64,000 nt of DNA from Phycicoccus sonneratiae. GTDB lineage: Bacteria > Actinomycetota > Actinomycetes > Actinomycetales > Dermatophilaceae. The stretch is from positions 50,122 through 114,121 of the forward strand of contig NZ_JAFDVD010000020.1 in assembly GCF_016887965.1 (NCBI RefSeq), written 5' to 3'. Made by a program: the position numbers and the translations under genes. Each line of letters begins with the position of its first letter. The stretch's first letter is position 1. Positions 18,846 through 29,243 of this stretch are shown here, one piece after another. The notes under the pieces are model-generated. The model saw nothing but the letters and a program-made list of their open reading frames with translations. It did not search any database and was not told where the DNA came from.

Positions 18846-19781
18846 GTGGCACGCGTGACGGTGGTCGGTGGAGGCGTCGTGGGGCTGACGTCGGCCCTGG
18901 GCCTCGCGGAGGCCGGGCACGACGTGCGGTGCGTCCGCGACGTGCCCGCGGCCGGCACCGTCTCGGCGGTCGCGGGCGGGCTCTGGTTCCCGTACCACGT
19001 CGAGCCACGCGACCGCGTCGTCGCGTGGGGCCTCGTGGCCCTCGAGCGCTTCACCGCCCTCGCGGACGACCCGACCGCCGGGGTGACCCTGCGCGAGGGG
19101 CTGCTCGTCGAGCGCGGCGGCCCCGACCGCTGGTGGACCGAGGGCGTCCGCACCTGGCGCGAGGCCACCCCCGACGAGCTGCCCGACGGCGCGACCTCCG
19201 GCGTCGTCGCCCGACTGCCGCTCGTGGCGATGCCGGTGCACCTCGACTGGCTCGAGAAGCGGTGCGTCGCCGCCGGGGTCGGGCTGGAGGTCGCCCGCGT
19301 CGACGACCTCGACGACCTCGAGGACGACGTCGTCGTGCTCGCCGGCGGCCTGCGCGCCCCCGAGCTGCTGCCCGGGCTGCACGTCACCGCCTCCCGCGGG
19401 CAGGTCGCGCTGCTGGCCAACCCCGGCATCGAGCGCTGGCTCGTCGACGACGACTTCGGGGGCGGCCTGACCTACGTGCTGCCGCACCCCGGGTGGGTGG
19501 TCTGCGGCGGCACCGACGTGCCGGACGCCTCCGACGAGCCGGACCCCGCGGTGCACGCGGCGATCGTGCAGCGGTGCCGCGCGGCCGTCCCGGCCCTCCG
19601 GGACGCCGAGGTGCTCGGGTCGCGGGTCGGCCTGCGCCCGGTCGCGCCCGCGGTCGACCTCCGGGTCCACGAGCGCCACGGACGGCCGGTGGTGACGAAC
19701 GTCGGTCACGGCGGCGCGGGCGTCACCCTTTCCTGGGGCTGCGCCGCCGAGGTGGTCCGCCTCGTCGACCGCCTCGGCTGA
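18846..19781 (+). CDS. FAD-dependent D-amino-acid oxidase family protein
   Basis: This 311-residue DAAO-type flavoprotein opens with the dinucleotide-binding GxGxxG motif [21 protein letters not shown] (residues 4-24). The C-terminal [19 protein letters not shown] (near residues 283-301) closes the FAD site. The substrate-site Tyr-Arg pair is plausible ([17 protein letters not shown] and [10 protein letters not shown], which carries the carboxylate-binding Arg). It oxidises D-amino acids to 2-oxo acids with hydrogen peroxide; exact specificity is unknown. Confidence 0.88.
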   Translation: MARVTVVGGGVVGLTSALGLAEAGHDVRCVRDVPAAGTVSAVAGGLWFPYHVEPRDRVVAWGLVALERFTALADDPTAGVTLREGLLVERGGPDRWWTEGVRTWREATPDELPDGATSGVVARLPLVAMPVHLDWLEKRCVAAGVGLEVARVDDLDDLEDDVVVLAGGLRAPELLPGLHVTASRGQVALLANPGIERWLVDDDFGGGLTYVLPHPGWVVCGGTDVPDASDEPDPAVHAAIVQRCRAAVPALRDAEVLGSRVGLRPVAPAVDLRVHERHGRPVVTNVGHGGAGVTLSWGCAAEVVRLVDRLG

Positions 19782-19801
19782 GGGCGGCCGCCGAGCCCGG
19801 T

Positions 19802-21298
<1,497 letters not shown>

Positions 21299-21367
21299 CG
21301 GGGACCTTCCTGTGGGCAAACCCGTCGACCGTAGCCCGGGGCCCCCGTGACGACCGAATCGCCGAGG

Positions 21368-21808
21368 TCAGGCGTCCGGACCGGGCCGGCCCCGTGCCGC
21401 CTTGGTGTCGGCCCGCCGGCGCTTGGCGTCGAGCCGTCGCTCGACGGACCCGCGGGTCGGGCGGGTGGCCCGGCGGGGCGGCGGAGGCGGGGCCAGCGCG
21501 TCGCGCAGCAGGGCGGCCATCCGGTCGCGGGCGGCCACGCGGTTGCGTCGCTGTTGGCGGTGCTCGGAGGCGGCGACGACGAGCCGCCCGTCGACGAGCC
21601 GGGGTCCGACGGCCCGCAGGAGGCGACGGCGCTGGGCGTCGGTGAGCGGCAGCACGGCGACCTCGACCTCGAGCTCGACCCGGCTGTCGGCGGTGTTGAC
21701 GCCCTGCCCGCCGGGGCCGGAGGACCGGGAGAACCGCTCGACGAGGTCGGAGGCGGGCACCGTGAACCCCTGCGGGACACCGGGTCCCGGCGGCACGACG
21801 AGGTCCAT
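21368..21808 (-). CDS. Peptide chain release factor-like protein (ArfB/YaeJ type)
   Basis: This 146-residue class I release factor-like hydrolase has the catalytic GGQ loop in [20 protein letters not shown] (residues about 29-48) and a basic C-terminal tail ([18 protein letters not shown]). Such proteins enter stalled ribosomes that lack a stop codon and hydrolyse the peptidyl-tRNA; the tail reads the empty mRNA channel. It overlaps the upstream LigD-type gene by the ATGA sequence and so is translationally coupled to it, though the link between the two functions is unclear. Confidence 0.9.
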   Translation of the reverse strand: MDLVVPPGPGVPQGFTVPASDLVERFSRSSGPGGQGVNTADSRVELEVEVAVLPLTDAQRRRLLRAVGPRLVDGRLVVAASEHRQQRRNRVAARDRMAALLRDALAPPPPPRRATRPTRGSVERRLDAKRRRADTKAARGRPGPDA

Positions 21809-22800
21809 CAGGGCTTCCCGGTGTCGTCCTCGGGCTCGGGCGGCGTCTCCGCGCCCTCGGCCTCGTCGCGCTCGGCCCACTCGAGCAGCGGGGTGATGTC
21901 GAAGACGGCGTCGTCGATGCCGGCGTGCAGGTCGCCGAGCTCCGCGTAGCGGGCGGGCATCGTCGCGATGGTGAAGTCGTTCGGCTCGGCGTCGTCGACC
22001 TCGTCCCAGGTGATCGGGGCCGACACCGTGCCGATGTCGTTGCCGCGCACCGAGTACGCGGCGGCGATGGTGTGGTCGCGGGCGTTCTGGTTGTAGTCGA
22101 CGAAGACGGCCGCGGGGTCGCGGTCCTTGCGCCACCAGGTGGTCGTGACGTCGTCGGGGAGCCGGCGCTCGACCTCGCGCGCGAAGGCCAGGGCGGCCCG
22201 GCGGACGTCGCCGAAGCCGTGGTCGGGGGCGATGCGGACGTAGACGTGCAGGCCGTGGCCGCCGCTCGTCTTCGGCCAGCCGACCGCCCCGAGCTCGTCG
22301 AGCACCTCGTGCGCGACGTGGGCCGCCCGGCGCACGCGGGAGAACGGCGCGTCGGGCATCGGGTCGAGGTCGATGCGCCACTCGTCGGGCTTCTCGGTGT
22401 CGGCGCGGCGGCTGTTCCACGGGTGGAACTCGACGGTGCTCATCTGGCAGGCCCACGCGACGTCGGCGAGCCGGGTGACGCACAGCTCGTCGGCGTGCAG
22501 GCCGTAGCGGGGGAAGTGCAGGCGGACCGTCTCGACCCACGGCGGGGCGCCCCGCGGCAGCCGCTTCTGGTGGACCTTCTGGCCGCCGGTCACGCCGTCG
22601 GGGAACCGGTGGAGCATGCACGGCCGCTCGCGCAGGGCGTTCACGATGCCGTCGCCGACCGAGAGGTAGTAGTTGACGAGGTCGAGCTTGGTCTCGCCGC
22701 GCGCGCCGAAGTACACGCGGTCGGGGCTGGAGACGCGCACGTCGAAGCCGTCGACGTCGAGGACGACCGGCTCCCCGAACTCACCCTTGCGCGAGGCCAT
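21808..22800 (-). CDS. LigD-type DNA primase/polymerase domain protein
   Basis: This 330-residue stand-alone polymerase domain of the bacterial non-homologous end-joining LigD family (archaeo-eukaryotic primase superfamily) includes [22 protein letters not shown], the metal-binding RIDLDPMP (Asp-x-Asp), and [14 protein letters not shown] with the catalytic His. Actinobacteria often carry such stand-alone copies besides full LigD. Expected activity is fill-in or ribonucleotide addition at DNA ends. No Ku or ligase gene is adjacent here. TACGGT seven bases upstream of the ATG marks a leaderless promoter divergent from padR. Confidence 0.9.
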   Translation of the reverse strand: MASRKGEFGEPVVLDVDGFDVRVSSPDRVYFGARGETKLDLVNYYLSVGDGIVNALRERPCMLHRFPDGVTGGQKVHQKRLPRGAPPWVETVRLHFPRYGLHADELCVTRLADVAWACQMSTVEFHPWNSRRADTEKPDEWRIDLDPMPDAPFSRVRRAAHVAHEVLDELGAVGWPKTSGGHGLHVYVRIAPDHGFGDVRRAALAFAREVERRLPDDVTTTWWRKDRDPAAVFVDYNQNARDHTIAAAYSVRGNDIGTVSAPITWDEVDDAEPNDFTIATMPARYAELGDLHAGIDDAVFDITPLLEWAERDEAEGAETPPEPEDDTGKP

Positions 22801-22873
22801 GCCCCCACCGTAGGGGGACGGACCGACGGGCGGGTGCCGACCGACGGGAGGACCGGCTGGTAGATGGTATGGC

Positions 22874-22910
22874 CAACTAGTTGACATCCCGATCTAGTGG
22901 GCGCCACCAT
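22874..22910 (+). promoter_or_regulatory. padR promoter with overlapping palindromic operator
   Basis: A perfect -35 TTGACA (22881-22886) and -10 CACCAT (22905-22910) are 18 bp apart, and the -10 ends seven bases before the padR ATG. The 10-bp palindrome CAACTAGTTG (22874-22883) overlaps the -35 box. PadR repressors usually bind such inverted repeats in their own promoters, so autorepression is likely. Confidence 0.65.
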
Positions 22911-22916
22911 CGGTGC

Positions 22917-23261
22917 ATGTCCCTCCCCGCGCCGCGCGCCGACCGCGAGAGCCAGTGGCTCAAGGGGGTCCTCGACCTCGCGGTCCTCGCCGCGCTCGCC
23001 CGGGAGGGGTCGGCGTACGGCTACGGCCTGCTGCGCTCGCTCGCGGATGCGGAGCTCGGCGGTCTCAAGGGCGGCACCGTCTACCCGGTGCTCGGTCGGC
23101 TCGAGGACGAGGGCCTCGTGCGCAGCGAGTGGGTCACCGGCGGGGCCGGGCCGCCGCGGCGCTACTTCTTCCTCACGGCCGGCGGCCGTGCGGCGCTCGA
23201 CGAGGGGCGTGCGGGGTGGACGTCCTTCGCCGACCGGATGACGAGAGCACTGGAGGGTTGA
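22917..23261 (+). CDS. PadR family transcriptional regulator
   Basis: This 114-residue winged-helix regulator includes VLDLAVLAALAREGSAYGYGLLRSL and GTVYPVLGRLEDEGLVRSEW (recognition helix and wing), then RRYFFLTAGGRAALDE, typical of PadR subfamily 1. It is short, lacking the long C-terminal dimerisation helices of subfamily 2. It is followed one base later by a membrane-protein gene, the common PadR plus membrane partner pair, which it probably represses together with itself. Confidence 0.9.
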   Translation: MSLPAPRADRESQWLKGVLDLAVLAALAREGSAYGYGLLRSLADAELGGLKGGTVYPVLGRLEDEGLVRSEWVTGGAGPPRRYFFLTAGGRAALDEGRAGWTSFADRMTRALEG

Positions 23262-23262
23262 C

Positions 23263-23985
23263 ATGGAGGGGATGAAGCCGCTGGAGCCGATGCACGTCGA
23301 TGTCGGCGTCTACTGCAGGCTCCTGGCCCAGCAGCTGCGCCTGGCCGGGCTGCCGGAAGGGCGCGTGGTCGAGGTGGTGCACGACGTCCTCGACCACGTG
23401 CGGGCCACCGGTGAGGACCCGGTCGAGGCCTTCGGCCAGCCCGCCGACTATGCCGCCCGGTGGGTCGAACCCCCGACGGTGTGGGACGTCCTGCGACACC
23501 TCGCGGTGCAGGGTGTCGCGGCGTGCGCGATGTTCGGCGCGATGCCGGCCCTGGTGACCGGCGGGTCGTGGACGCGCGACGTGGGCGTCACGCTGGACGA
23601 CGCGCTCGGGACGGTCCCGTTCGTCGTCGTCGTGGCCGTCCTGCCGTGGACCCTCGACCTCTGGTTGACCCGCCGGGCCGCCCGGTCGGCGGGCCGACGC
23701 AGTGCGGTCCCCGACTGGGTGGTCCGTGGAGCGGTCATCGTCGCGCTCATGGTCCTGTTCGGCTGGGGCATGAGCCTGCTGCCGGACCACGGGCCGGAGA
23801 GCCCCACCCTGCTCGACGCGCCGCGTTGGCTGTACGTCTCGGTCGGGGTGGCAGGAGCGTGCGTGCTCTTCCGGCAGGACAGGGGTCAGAGCAGCGGCCT
23901 TCCCGCCGCCCCCGGCCCTCGTCGCTCCCGGTGGTCACGACTGCGGCGCTTCCTCACCGACCCCGACTCGAACGCCCGGTCCTGA
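23263..23985 (+). CDS. Membrane protein co-transcribed with PadR
   Basis: This 240-residue protein has an N-terminal cytoplasmic region (residues 1-65, including VVEVVHDVLDHVRATGEDPVEAFGQPADYAARW, which resembles the DUF1700/DUF1129-type helical domain found next to PadR regulators) followed by four membrane helices. GGAGGG six bases before ATG 23263 inside the end of padR supports this start. Function unknown; the pairing suggests a stress- or drug-responsive membrane factor. Confidence 0.75.
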   Translation: MEGMKPLEPMHVDVGVYCRLLAQQLRLAGLPEGRVVEVVHDVLDHVRATGEDPVEAFGQPADYAARWVEPPTVWDVLRHLAVQGVAACAMFGAMPALVTGGSWTRDVGVTLDDALGTVPFVVVVAVLPWTLDLWLTRRAARSAGRRSAVPDWVVRGAVIVALMVLFGWGMSLLPDHGPESPTLLDAPRWLYVSVGVAGACVLFRQDRGQSSGLPAAPGPRRSRWSRLRRFLTDPDSNARS

Positions 23986-24000
23986 GGACGGGAGTAGAGG

Positions 24001-24312
24001 TCAGGAGGTGGAGAGCGCCGCCCCGATGCCGACGGCCAGGACGACCGCGACGAGCAGGCCGAGGAGGCTGAAGCGCTGCCACGGCGTCGGCGCGGGCAGC
24101 TCGCCGCCCTGGGCGGCGGCCATCGCCTGCTCGGGCGTGAGGTCGCGGTACGAGACGGCACCGTCCTCCTGCACGCGGGCCAGCGCGTAGCGCGCGCCCC
24201 AGGTGACGGTGAAGACGAAGAACAGGCTGAAGTACGCGAAGTTGACGAGCAGCGCCTCGGCGGCGTTGACCTGCCGGCTGCGGGACTTGCGTCCCCACCC
24301 CCAGATGAGCAT
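24001..24312 (-). CDS. Small two-helix membrane protein
   Basis: This 103-residue protein has a basic N-terminus (WGRKSRSRQ), a hydrophobic segment ([20 protein letters not shown]), a cytoplasmic linker with the acidic [25 protein letters not shown], and a C-terminal helix ([20 protein letters not shown]). A GGAGGA ribosome site precedes ATG 24312. No family is recognised. It is divergent from pcrA and convergent with the PadR operon. Confidence 0.65.
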   Translation of the reverse strand: MLIWGWGRKSRSRQVNAAEALLVNFAYFSLFFVFTVTWGARYALARVQEDGAVSYRDLTPEQAMAAAQGGELPAPTPWQRFSLLGLLVAVVLAVGIGAALSTS

Positions 24313-24592
24313 GTGCGGTTCCTCCCCGGACGGAGGCCCGCGGGTGCGCGGGCCGGGCGTGACGCTAGCACCGCTCTGGGGCGGGACGGACCCCTTCCGG
24401 CCGGGGAGCACTCCCCGGGCCGGCCCCGGGGAGCATTGGACAAACCCTAGACACGGCACGTCGTCGGGTCCTATCCTCGGACCAGGCCCTCCGAGGGCGC
24501 GTCGACCACCCCCCTGCACCGGTCGCCCACCCGCGGAGGGCCACTCACTGCCCGCCGGGGCGTCGCACCCGGGACGTAGGGTGGACCCCGAG

Positions 24593-27037
24593 ATGAGCAC
24601 CCTCTTCGACGGCCTCGACTTCGGTACCGGCCAGCCCCCGCACGTCGACCCCGCCACCCACACGAGCGCCCACGCGGCCCTCGTCAACGCGGCGGGCATC
24701 CCGACGTGGGCGGAGGCAGCGGCGGAGGGCCGCGGCCCCGAGGGCGGGCCGGCCGCCGGCGCCCGGCCGGACACCGCCGAGCTCCTGGCGGGGCTGAACC
24801 CCCAGCAGCGCGAGGCGGTGCTCCACGAGGGCCCGCCGCTGCTCATCGTCGCCGGCGCCGGCTCGGGCAAGACCCGGGTCCTCACGGTCCGGATCGCCCA
24901 CCTGCTCGCCGACCGGGGCGTCCAGCCCGGACAGGTGCTGGCCATCACCTTCACGAACAAGGCCGCCGCCGAGATGCGCGAGCGGGTCGCCGACCTCGTC
25001 GGCCCCCGCGCCAAGGCGATGTGGGTGATGACCTTCCACAGCGCCTGCGTGCGCATCCTGCGCCGCGAGGCCGACAAGGTCGGGCTGCGCTCGCAGTTCT
25101 CCATCTACGACGCCGCCGACAGCCAGCGGCTGATGGCGATGGTCCTGCGCGACATGGACCTCGACCCCAAGCGCTACAACCCCCGCGCCTTCGGGCACCA
25201 GGTGTCCAACCTCAAGAACGAGCTCGTCGACGAGGAGACCTTCGCGCGGCGGATCTCGGAGGAGGGCACCCACCAGGAGCAGGTGCTCAGCGAGGCCTAC
25301 ACCGAGTACCAGCGCCGGCTGCGGCAGGCCAACGCCATGGACTTCGACGACCTCATCATGACGACGGTCCACATGTTCCAGGCCTTCCCCGACGTCGCCG
25401 AGCACTACCGCCGCCGGTTCCGGCACGTCATGGTCGACGAGTACCAGGACACCAACCACGCCCAGTACCAGCTGGTCAAGGAGCTCGTGGGGTCCGACGA
25501 CACCCGGACGGAGCACGGCGTCGAGCCGAGCGAGCTCGTCGTCGTCGGCGACGCCGACCAGTCCATCTACGCCTTCCGCGGCGCCACCATCCGCAACATC
25601 GAGGAGTTCGAGGAGGACTACCCGCAGGCGCGCACCATCCTCCTCGAGCAGAACTACCGGTCCACGCAGACCATCCTGCGGGCCGCGAACGCGGTCATCG
25701 CCCGCAACGAGGGGCGCCGGGCCAAGAACCTCTGGACCGACAGCGGCGACGGCTCGCGGATCGTCGGCTACGTCGCCGACAACGAGCACGACGAGGCCTC
25801 CTTCGTCGCCCGCTCCATCGACCGGCTCTCCGACGACCACGGGGTCCGTCCCGGCGACGTCGCCGTCTTCTACCGCACCAACGCGCAGTCGCGTGCCCTG
25901 GAGGAGGTCTTCGTCCGGGTCGGGTTGCCGTACAAGGTGGTCGGCGGCACGCGGTTCTACGAGCGGCGCGAAGTCAAGGATGCGCTCGCCTACCTGCGGG
26001 TGCTGTCCAACCCCACCGACACCGTCAACCTCCGCCGCATCCTCAACGTCCCCAAGCGCGGCATCGGCGACCGCGCCGAGGCCTGCGTCGCCGCGCTCGC
26101 CGACCGCGAGCGCATCCCGTTCGTCGCCGCGCTCGGCCGGGCCGAGGACGCCCCCGGCATCGCCACCCGGTCGGTGGCCGCCATCGCCGGGTTCACCGCC
26201 ATCCTCGAGGACCTCGGGAAGGTCCGCGACGACGAGGAGGCCGGCGTCTCCGACCTCCTCGAGGCGATCCTCGACCGCAGCGGCTACCTCGCCGAGCTCC
26301 GCGACAGCCGCGACCCCCAGGACGAGACGCGCGTCGAGAACCTCGCCGAGCTCGTCGCCGTGGCCCGCGAGTTCGACGACGCCCGCCGCGAGACCGGCGA
26401 GGTCATCAGCCTCGAGGACTTCCTCGAGCAGGTCTCGCTCGTCGCCGACGCCGACGAGATCCCCGAGAACGACGAGGCCGAGGAGCAGGGCGTCGTCACC
26501 CTGATGACCCTCCACACCGCCAAGGGCCTCGAGTTCCCCGTCGTCTTCCTCACCGGGATGGAGGACGGCACGTTCCCCCACCTGCGCAGCCTCGGCGACG
26601 CCAAGGAGCTCGAGGAGGAGCGGCGGCTGGCCTACGTCGGCATCACCCGGGCCCGCGAGCGGCTGCACCTGTCCCGGGCGGCGGTCCGATCCGCGTGGGG
26701 CTCACCGCAGTACAACCCGCCGTCCCGCTTCCTCGACGAGATCCCCGCCGACCTCGTCGAGTGGGAGCGCGAGCTCTCGGGGGCCGCGGCGGTCGGCCGG
26801 CGCGACCAGCGCCCGGCCGTCGCCACGCTCGCCGCGCGTCCCGGGGTCCGCTCGCCCGGCAACCGCCCGATCATCCAGCTCTCGCCCGGCGACCGGGTCA
26901 CGCACGACACCTACGGCCTCGGCTCGGTCGTCCGGACGATGGGCGAGGGCGACAAGACCCAGGCCGAGGTCGACTTCGGCGGCGAGCTCGGGGTCAAGCG
27001 GTTCGTCCTGCGCTTCGCGCCGCTCGAGAAGATCTGA
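24593..27037 (+). CDS. pcrA: ATP-dependent DNA helicase PcrA (UvrD/Rep superfamily 1)
   Basis: PcrA (814 residues) is a 3'-5' SF1A helicase in nucleotide excision repair and in clearing RNA polymerase and RecA from DNA. Motif I is GAGSGKTR at about 88-95, followed by [12 protein letters not shown] (Ia), VDEYQDT (II), [15 protein letters not shown] (III), LEQNYRS (IV), [14 protein letters not shown] (V) and [10 protein letters not shown] (VI). The last 50 residues form the Tudor-like C-terminal domain ([17 protein letters not shown]...) that binds RNA polymerase in this family. ATG 24593 is chosen because the upstream in-frame sequence is not protein-like; TAGGGT lies 11 bases before it. Confidence 0.95.
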   Translation: MSTLFDGLDFGTGQPPHVDPATHTSAHAALVNAAGIPTWAEAAAEGRGPEGGPAAGARPDTAELLAGLNPQQREAVLHEGPPLLIVAGAGSGKTRVLTVRIAHLLADRGVQPGQVLAITFTNKAAAEMRERVADLVGPRAKAMWVMTFHSACVRILRREADKVGLRSQFSIYDAADSQRLMAMVLRDMDLDPKRYNPRAFGHQVSNLKNELVDEETFARRISEEGTHQEQVLSEAYTEYQRRLRQANAMDFDDLIMTTVHMFQAFPDVAEHYRRRFRHVMVDEYQDTNHAQYQLVKELVGSDDTRTEHGVEPSELVVVGDADQSIYAFRGATIRNIEEFEEDYPQARTILLEQNYRSTQTILRAANAVIARNEGRRAKNLWTDSGDGSRIVGYVADNEHDEASFVARSIDRLSDDHGVRPGDVAVFYRTNAQSRALEEVFVRVGLPYKVVGGTRFYERREVKDALAYLRVLSNPTDTVNLRRILNVPKRGIGDRAEACVAALADRERIPFVAALGRAEDAPGIATRSVAAIAGFTAILEDLGKVRDDEEAGVSDLLEAILDRSGYLAELRDSRDPQDETRVENLAELVAVAREFDDARRETGEVISLEDFLEQVSLVADADEIPENDEAEEQGVVTLMTLHTAKGLEFPVVFLTGMEDGTFPHLRSLGDAKELEEERRLAYVGITRARERLHLSRAAVRSAWGSPQYNPPSRFLDEIPADLVEWERELSGAAAVGRRDQRPAVATLAARPGVRSPGNRPIIQLSPGDRVTHDTYGLGSVVRTMGEGDKTQAEVDFGGELGVKRFVLRFAPLEKI

Positions 27038-27050
27038 CCCGGGGACGACG

Positions 27051-27075
27051 CGACCCCGGCCGGTGGCCGGGGTCG
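27051..27075. terminator. Bidirectional hairpin terminator between pcrA and the M23 peptidase
   Basis: Perfect 11-bp arms CGACCCCGGCC (27051-27061) and GGCCGGGGTCG (27065-27075) enclose a GGT loop in the gap between convergent genes. There is no U tract, as usual in such G+C-rich genomes. Confidence 0.65.
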
Positions 27076-27109
27076 GGACGTCGTGCGGGTGCGCCCGGAG
27101 GCGCGGGCC

Positions 27110-27889
27110 TCACCAGAGGCCGTGGTTCTTCAGCCAGGGCACGGGGTCGAGGGGGGTGTCGGCCGTCGTCTCCTTCTGCACCTCGAAGTGCAGGTGCGAG
27201 CCGAAGGAGTGGCCGGTGTTGCCGACGAGGCCGACCTGGTCGCCCGGCATCACCGAGTCGCCGGTCTGGATGTCGATGCGGCTCATGTGGCCGTACCAGA
27301 TGACGCTGCCGTCCCAGTACTGGATGGCGACCTTGTTGCCGAAGGAGTTCTCCCAGCCGGCCTTGATGACCGTGCCCTTGGACATCGCGTAGAGCGGGGT
27401 GCCCGTGGGAGCGGCGAGGTCGATGCCGTCGTGGGTCTTGCCCCAGCGCCAGCCGTAGCCCGAGGTGATGTTCCAGATGTGGATCGGGCGGACCCACTTC
27501 TTCGCGCGCTTGGCGGCCTCGGCCTTGGCCTTGGCCTCGGCGACGGCCTTGCGCTTCGCGGCGCGGGCGGCGCGGTCCTGGGCCTCGACACGGCCGCGGA
27601 AGGCGGCGGACTGGATGGAGGCGGCCTGGCGGCGCTCGGCGATGTCGGTGGCGGCCTGCTCGGCGGCGGACTCCTGCGTGCGGGCCATCGCGGTCTGCTG
27701 ACCGGTGAGGTCGAAGCTCTGCGGTGCCGACTCGGCGACGGTGGCCCCGGTGGCCGTGACCACGAGCACGCCCGCGGCGGCCGTCGGCAGGACGAAGCCG
27801 GAGCTGAGGGCTCGGGGGAGACGCGCACGACGCTGCTGGACGCGGTGGCGTCCGGCGTAGTGGCGCCCGGTGTAGTTCCGGGAACTCAC
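27110..27889 (-). CDS. Secreted M23 family metallopeptidase (LytM-like cell-wall hydrolase)
   Basis: This 259-residue exported protein has a basic N-terminus and hydrophobic signal segment (about residues 22-45), an Ala/Lys/Glu-rich coiled-coil (about 60-115) and a C-terminal M23 domain. The zinc site is intact: HDGIDLAAPTGTPLYA (His and Asp), VIWYGHMSRI and SHLHFEVQ (HxH). It probably cleaves peptidoglycan cross-bridges or, with its coiled-coil, acts in cell separation. The GTG at 27889 is the best start; a TACGGT box lies about 55 bp upstream, giving a short leader. Confidence 0.87.
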   Translation of the reverse strand: MSSRNYTGRHYAGRHRVQQRRARLPRALSSGFVLPTAAAGVLVVTATGATVAESAPQSFDLTGQQTAMARTQESAAEQAATDIAERRQAASIQSAAFRGRVEAQDRAARAAKRKAVAEAKAKAEAAKRAKKWVRPIHIWNITSGYGWRWGKTHDGIDLAAPTGTPLYAMSKGTVIKAGWENSFGNKVAIQYWDGSVIWYGHMSRIDIQTGDSVMPGDQVGLVGNTGHSFGSHLHFEVQKETTADTPLDPVPWLKNHGLW

Positions 27890-28116
27890 GACGGGCTGGA
27901 CCTCGGGGGGTGGCGGGCAGGGGACCTGGCGGGGCCGGTACACCGTACCGTGACCATTCCGTGACACAAACCCGGGGGCCGGCCGCCTCGGCCCCCGCGA
28001 CCCGACCTCGCTGACCCGGACCCCGCTGACCTGCGGAAACACCGGAACCCCGGCGGAATTCCTCCTGAAGATTTCCTCAGGAACGTCCCACTCCGTGGAT
28101 GCCGGACGGCCTGCCG
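27890..28116. other. Intergenic region upstream of the M23 gene
   Basis: This 227-bp gap holds a leftward promoter-like pair near 27940-27970 (TACGGT as -10) and the 11-bp palindrome TTCCTCAGGAA at 28073-28083 beside GGAATTCC, which may be an operator. I looked for a c-di-AMP riboswitch, common before actinobacterial wall hydrolases, and did not find its conserved segments. Confidence 0.4.
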
Positions 28117-29046
28117 TCAGTCCCGGCGCGACAACGGTGTCACCCCGCGGCGCACCGTGGCGCCGTCCGCGTCGAGCTGGGTGAGCGCGGCCGAGATGCC
28201 GTGCACGACCTCGCCGAGCATCGGCAGCGTGAGGTGGCCGGCGCCGTGGAGGCGCACGGTCCGGGCGGACAGGTCGGGGTGGCGCAGGGCCGCCGATCGC
28301 TGTGGGACGACGGCGATGTCGCTGTCGGACCAGTAGGCGACGAACCGGGTGCGGCAGCCGCGCACGGGGCGGGCCAGCTCGCGCATCAGGCCGCTGCCCG
28401 GACGCATCTGCCGCATCAGCCGGGTCGGCACCGCGTAGGCCGCCCAGGTCCCCTCGTGGGGGGTCCCGAGGGTGACGAGGGTGTGCACGCGGACGTCGCC
28501 GCCGAGGCGGGTCACGTAGTAGCGGGCGATGAGGCCGCCGAGGCTGTGCCCGATGACGTGGATCCGCTCGAAGCCGGTCTGCTGGCACACCGCCTCGACC
28601 TCCTCGGCCAGCCGCAGCGCGGCCGTGCGCACATCGGTGGCGACCGTCGCGTAGTTCATCGCGAAGACGTTCGAGAAGCCGCGACGGGTGAGGCCGCGGC
28701 GCAGCACGGTGAAGATCGAGCGGTTGCTGACGATGCCGTGGACCAGGAGGATCGGCGTCCCCGCGGCCTCGACGTCGGACACGAGCATCCCGCGCTGCAC
28801 CGGCGGCAGGTGCTCGAGGCGGTAGGCCGGCTCGGTGCGGGTGCGACCCCCGTGGACCAGGCCCAGCGGCCACGTCGCGACGTGCGCCCCGAGCCAGACC
28901 GCCTCGACCGCGGCACCGGCCAGCACGGCGGGGTCGACGAGGGCGCGGGCCGCGCGCACCGCGCCCCGGGGCAGCGTCGACACCGACGACGGGACGACGG
29001 TGCTCCCGCGCCGGACCTCGCGGTGCTCCTGCGGGGCGGTGCTCAT
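28117..29046 (-). CDS. Lipase/esterase of the alpha/beta hydrolase fold
   Basis: This 309-residue protein has the lipase motifs ILLVHGIVSNRSIF (oxyanion hole, near residue 105) and HVIGHSLGGLIARYY (nucleophile Ser, near 171). The acid and histidine are probably in WSDSDIAVVP and GAGHLTLP, so the triad is complete. It resembles bacterial triacylglycerol lipases and EstA/PGAP1-like esterases. The N-terminal 40 residues are basic with a weak hydrophobic stretch, so it may be membrane-associated. ATG 29046 lies 11 bases after TACAGT. Confidence 0.85.
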   Translation of the reverse strand: MSTAPQEHREVRRGSTVVPSSVSTLPRGAVRAARALVDPAVLAGAAVEAVWLGAHVATWPLGLVHGGRTRTEPAYRLEHLPPVQRGMLVSDVEAAGTPILLVHGIVSNRSIFTVLRRGLTRRGFSNVFAMNYATVATDVRTAALRLAEEVEAVCQQTGFERIHVIGHSLGGLIARYYVTRLGGDVRVHTLVTLGTPHEGTWAAYAVPTRLMRQMRPGSGLMRELARPVRGCRTRFVAYWSDSDIAVVPQRSAALRHPDLSARTVRLHGAGHLTLPMLGEVVHGISAALTQLDADGATVRRGVTPLSRRD

Positions 29047-29243
29047 GGCGCGGCCCACTGTAGGTCCGCGGCCCTCTCCCCGGAAGGGACCGTCCGATGG
29101 TCAAGGTCACGTCCGTCGGCGGTAAAGAGTTCCGGCGTCCGGGTCAAAACTTCGCAAGAAGTCTTGTCGCGGTCGGTGATCGAGGGCCACGTTTCCCCTC
29201 GTGCCCGGATCCGGGCGTGACCCCCTGAAGGAGAAAACCGACC

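Noticed and set aside
27890..28116. c-di-AMP riboswitch before the M23 peptidase
   Set aside because: The gene context would fit, but the conserved sequence blocks of that RNA are not visible in the leader.
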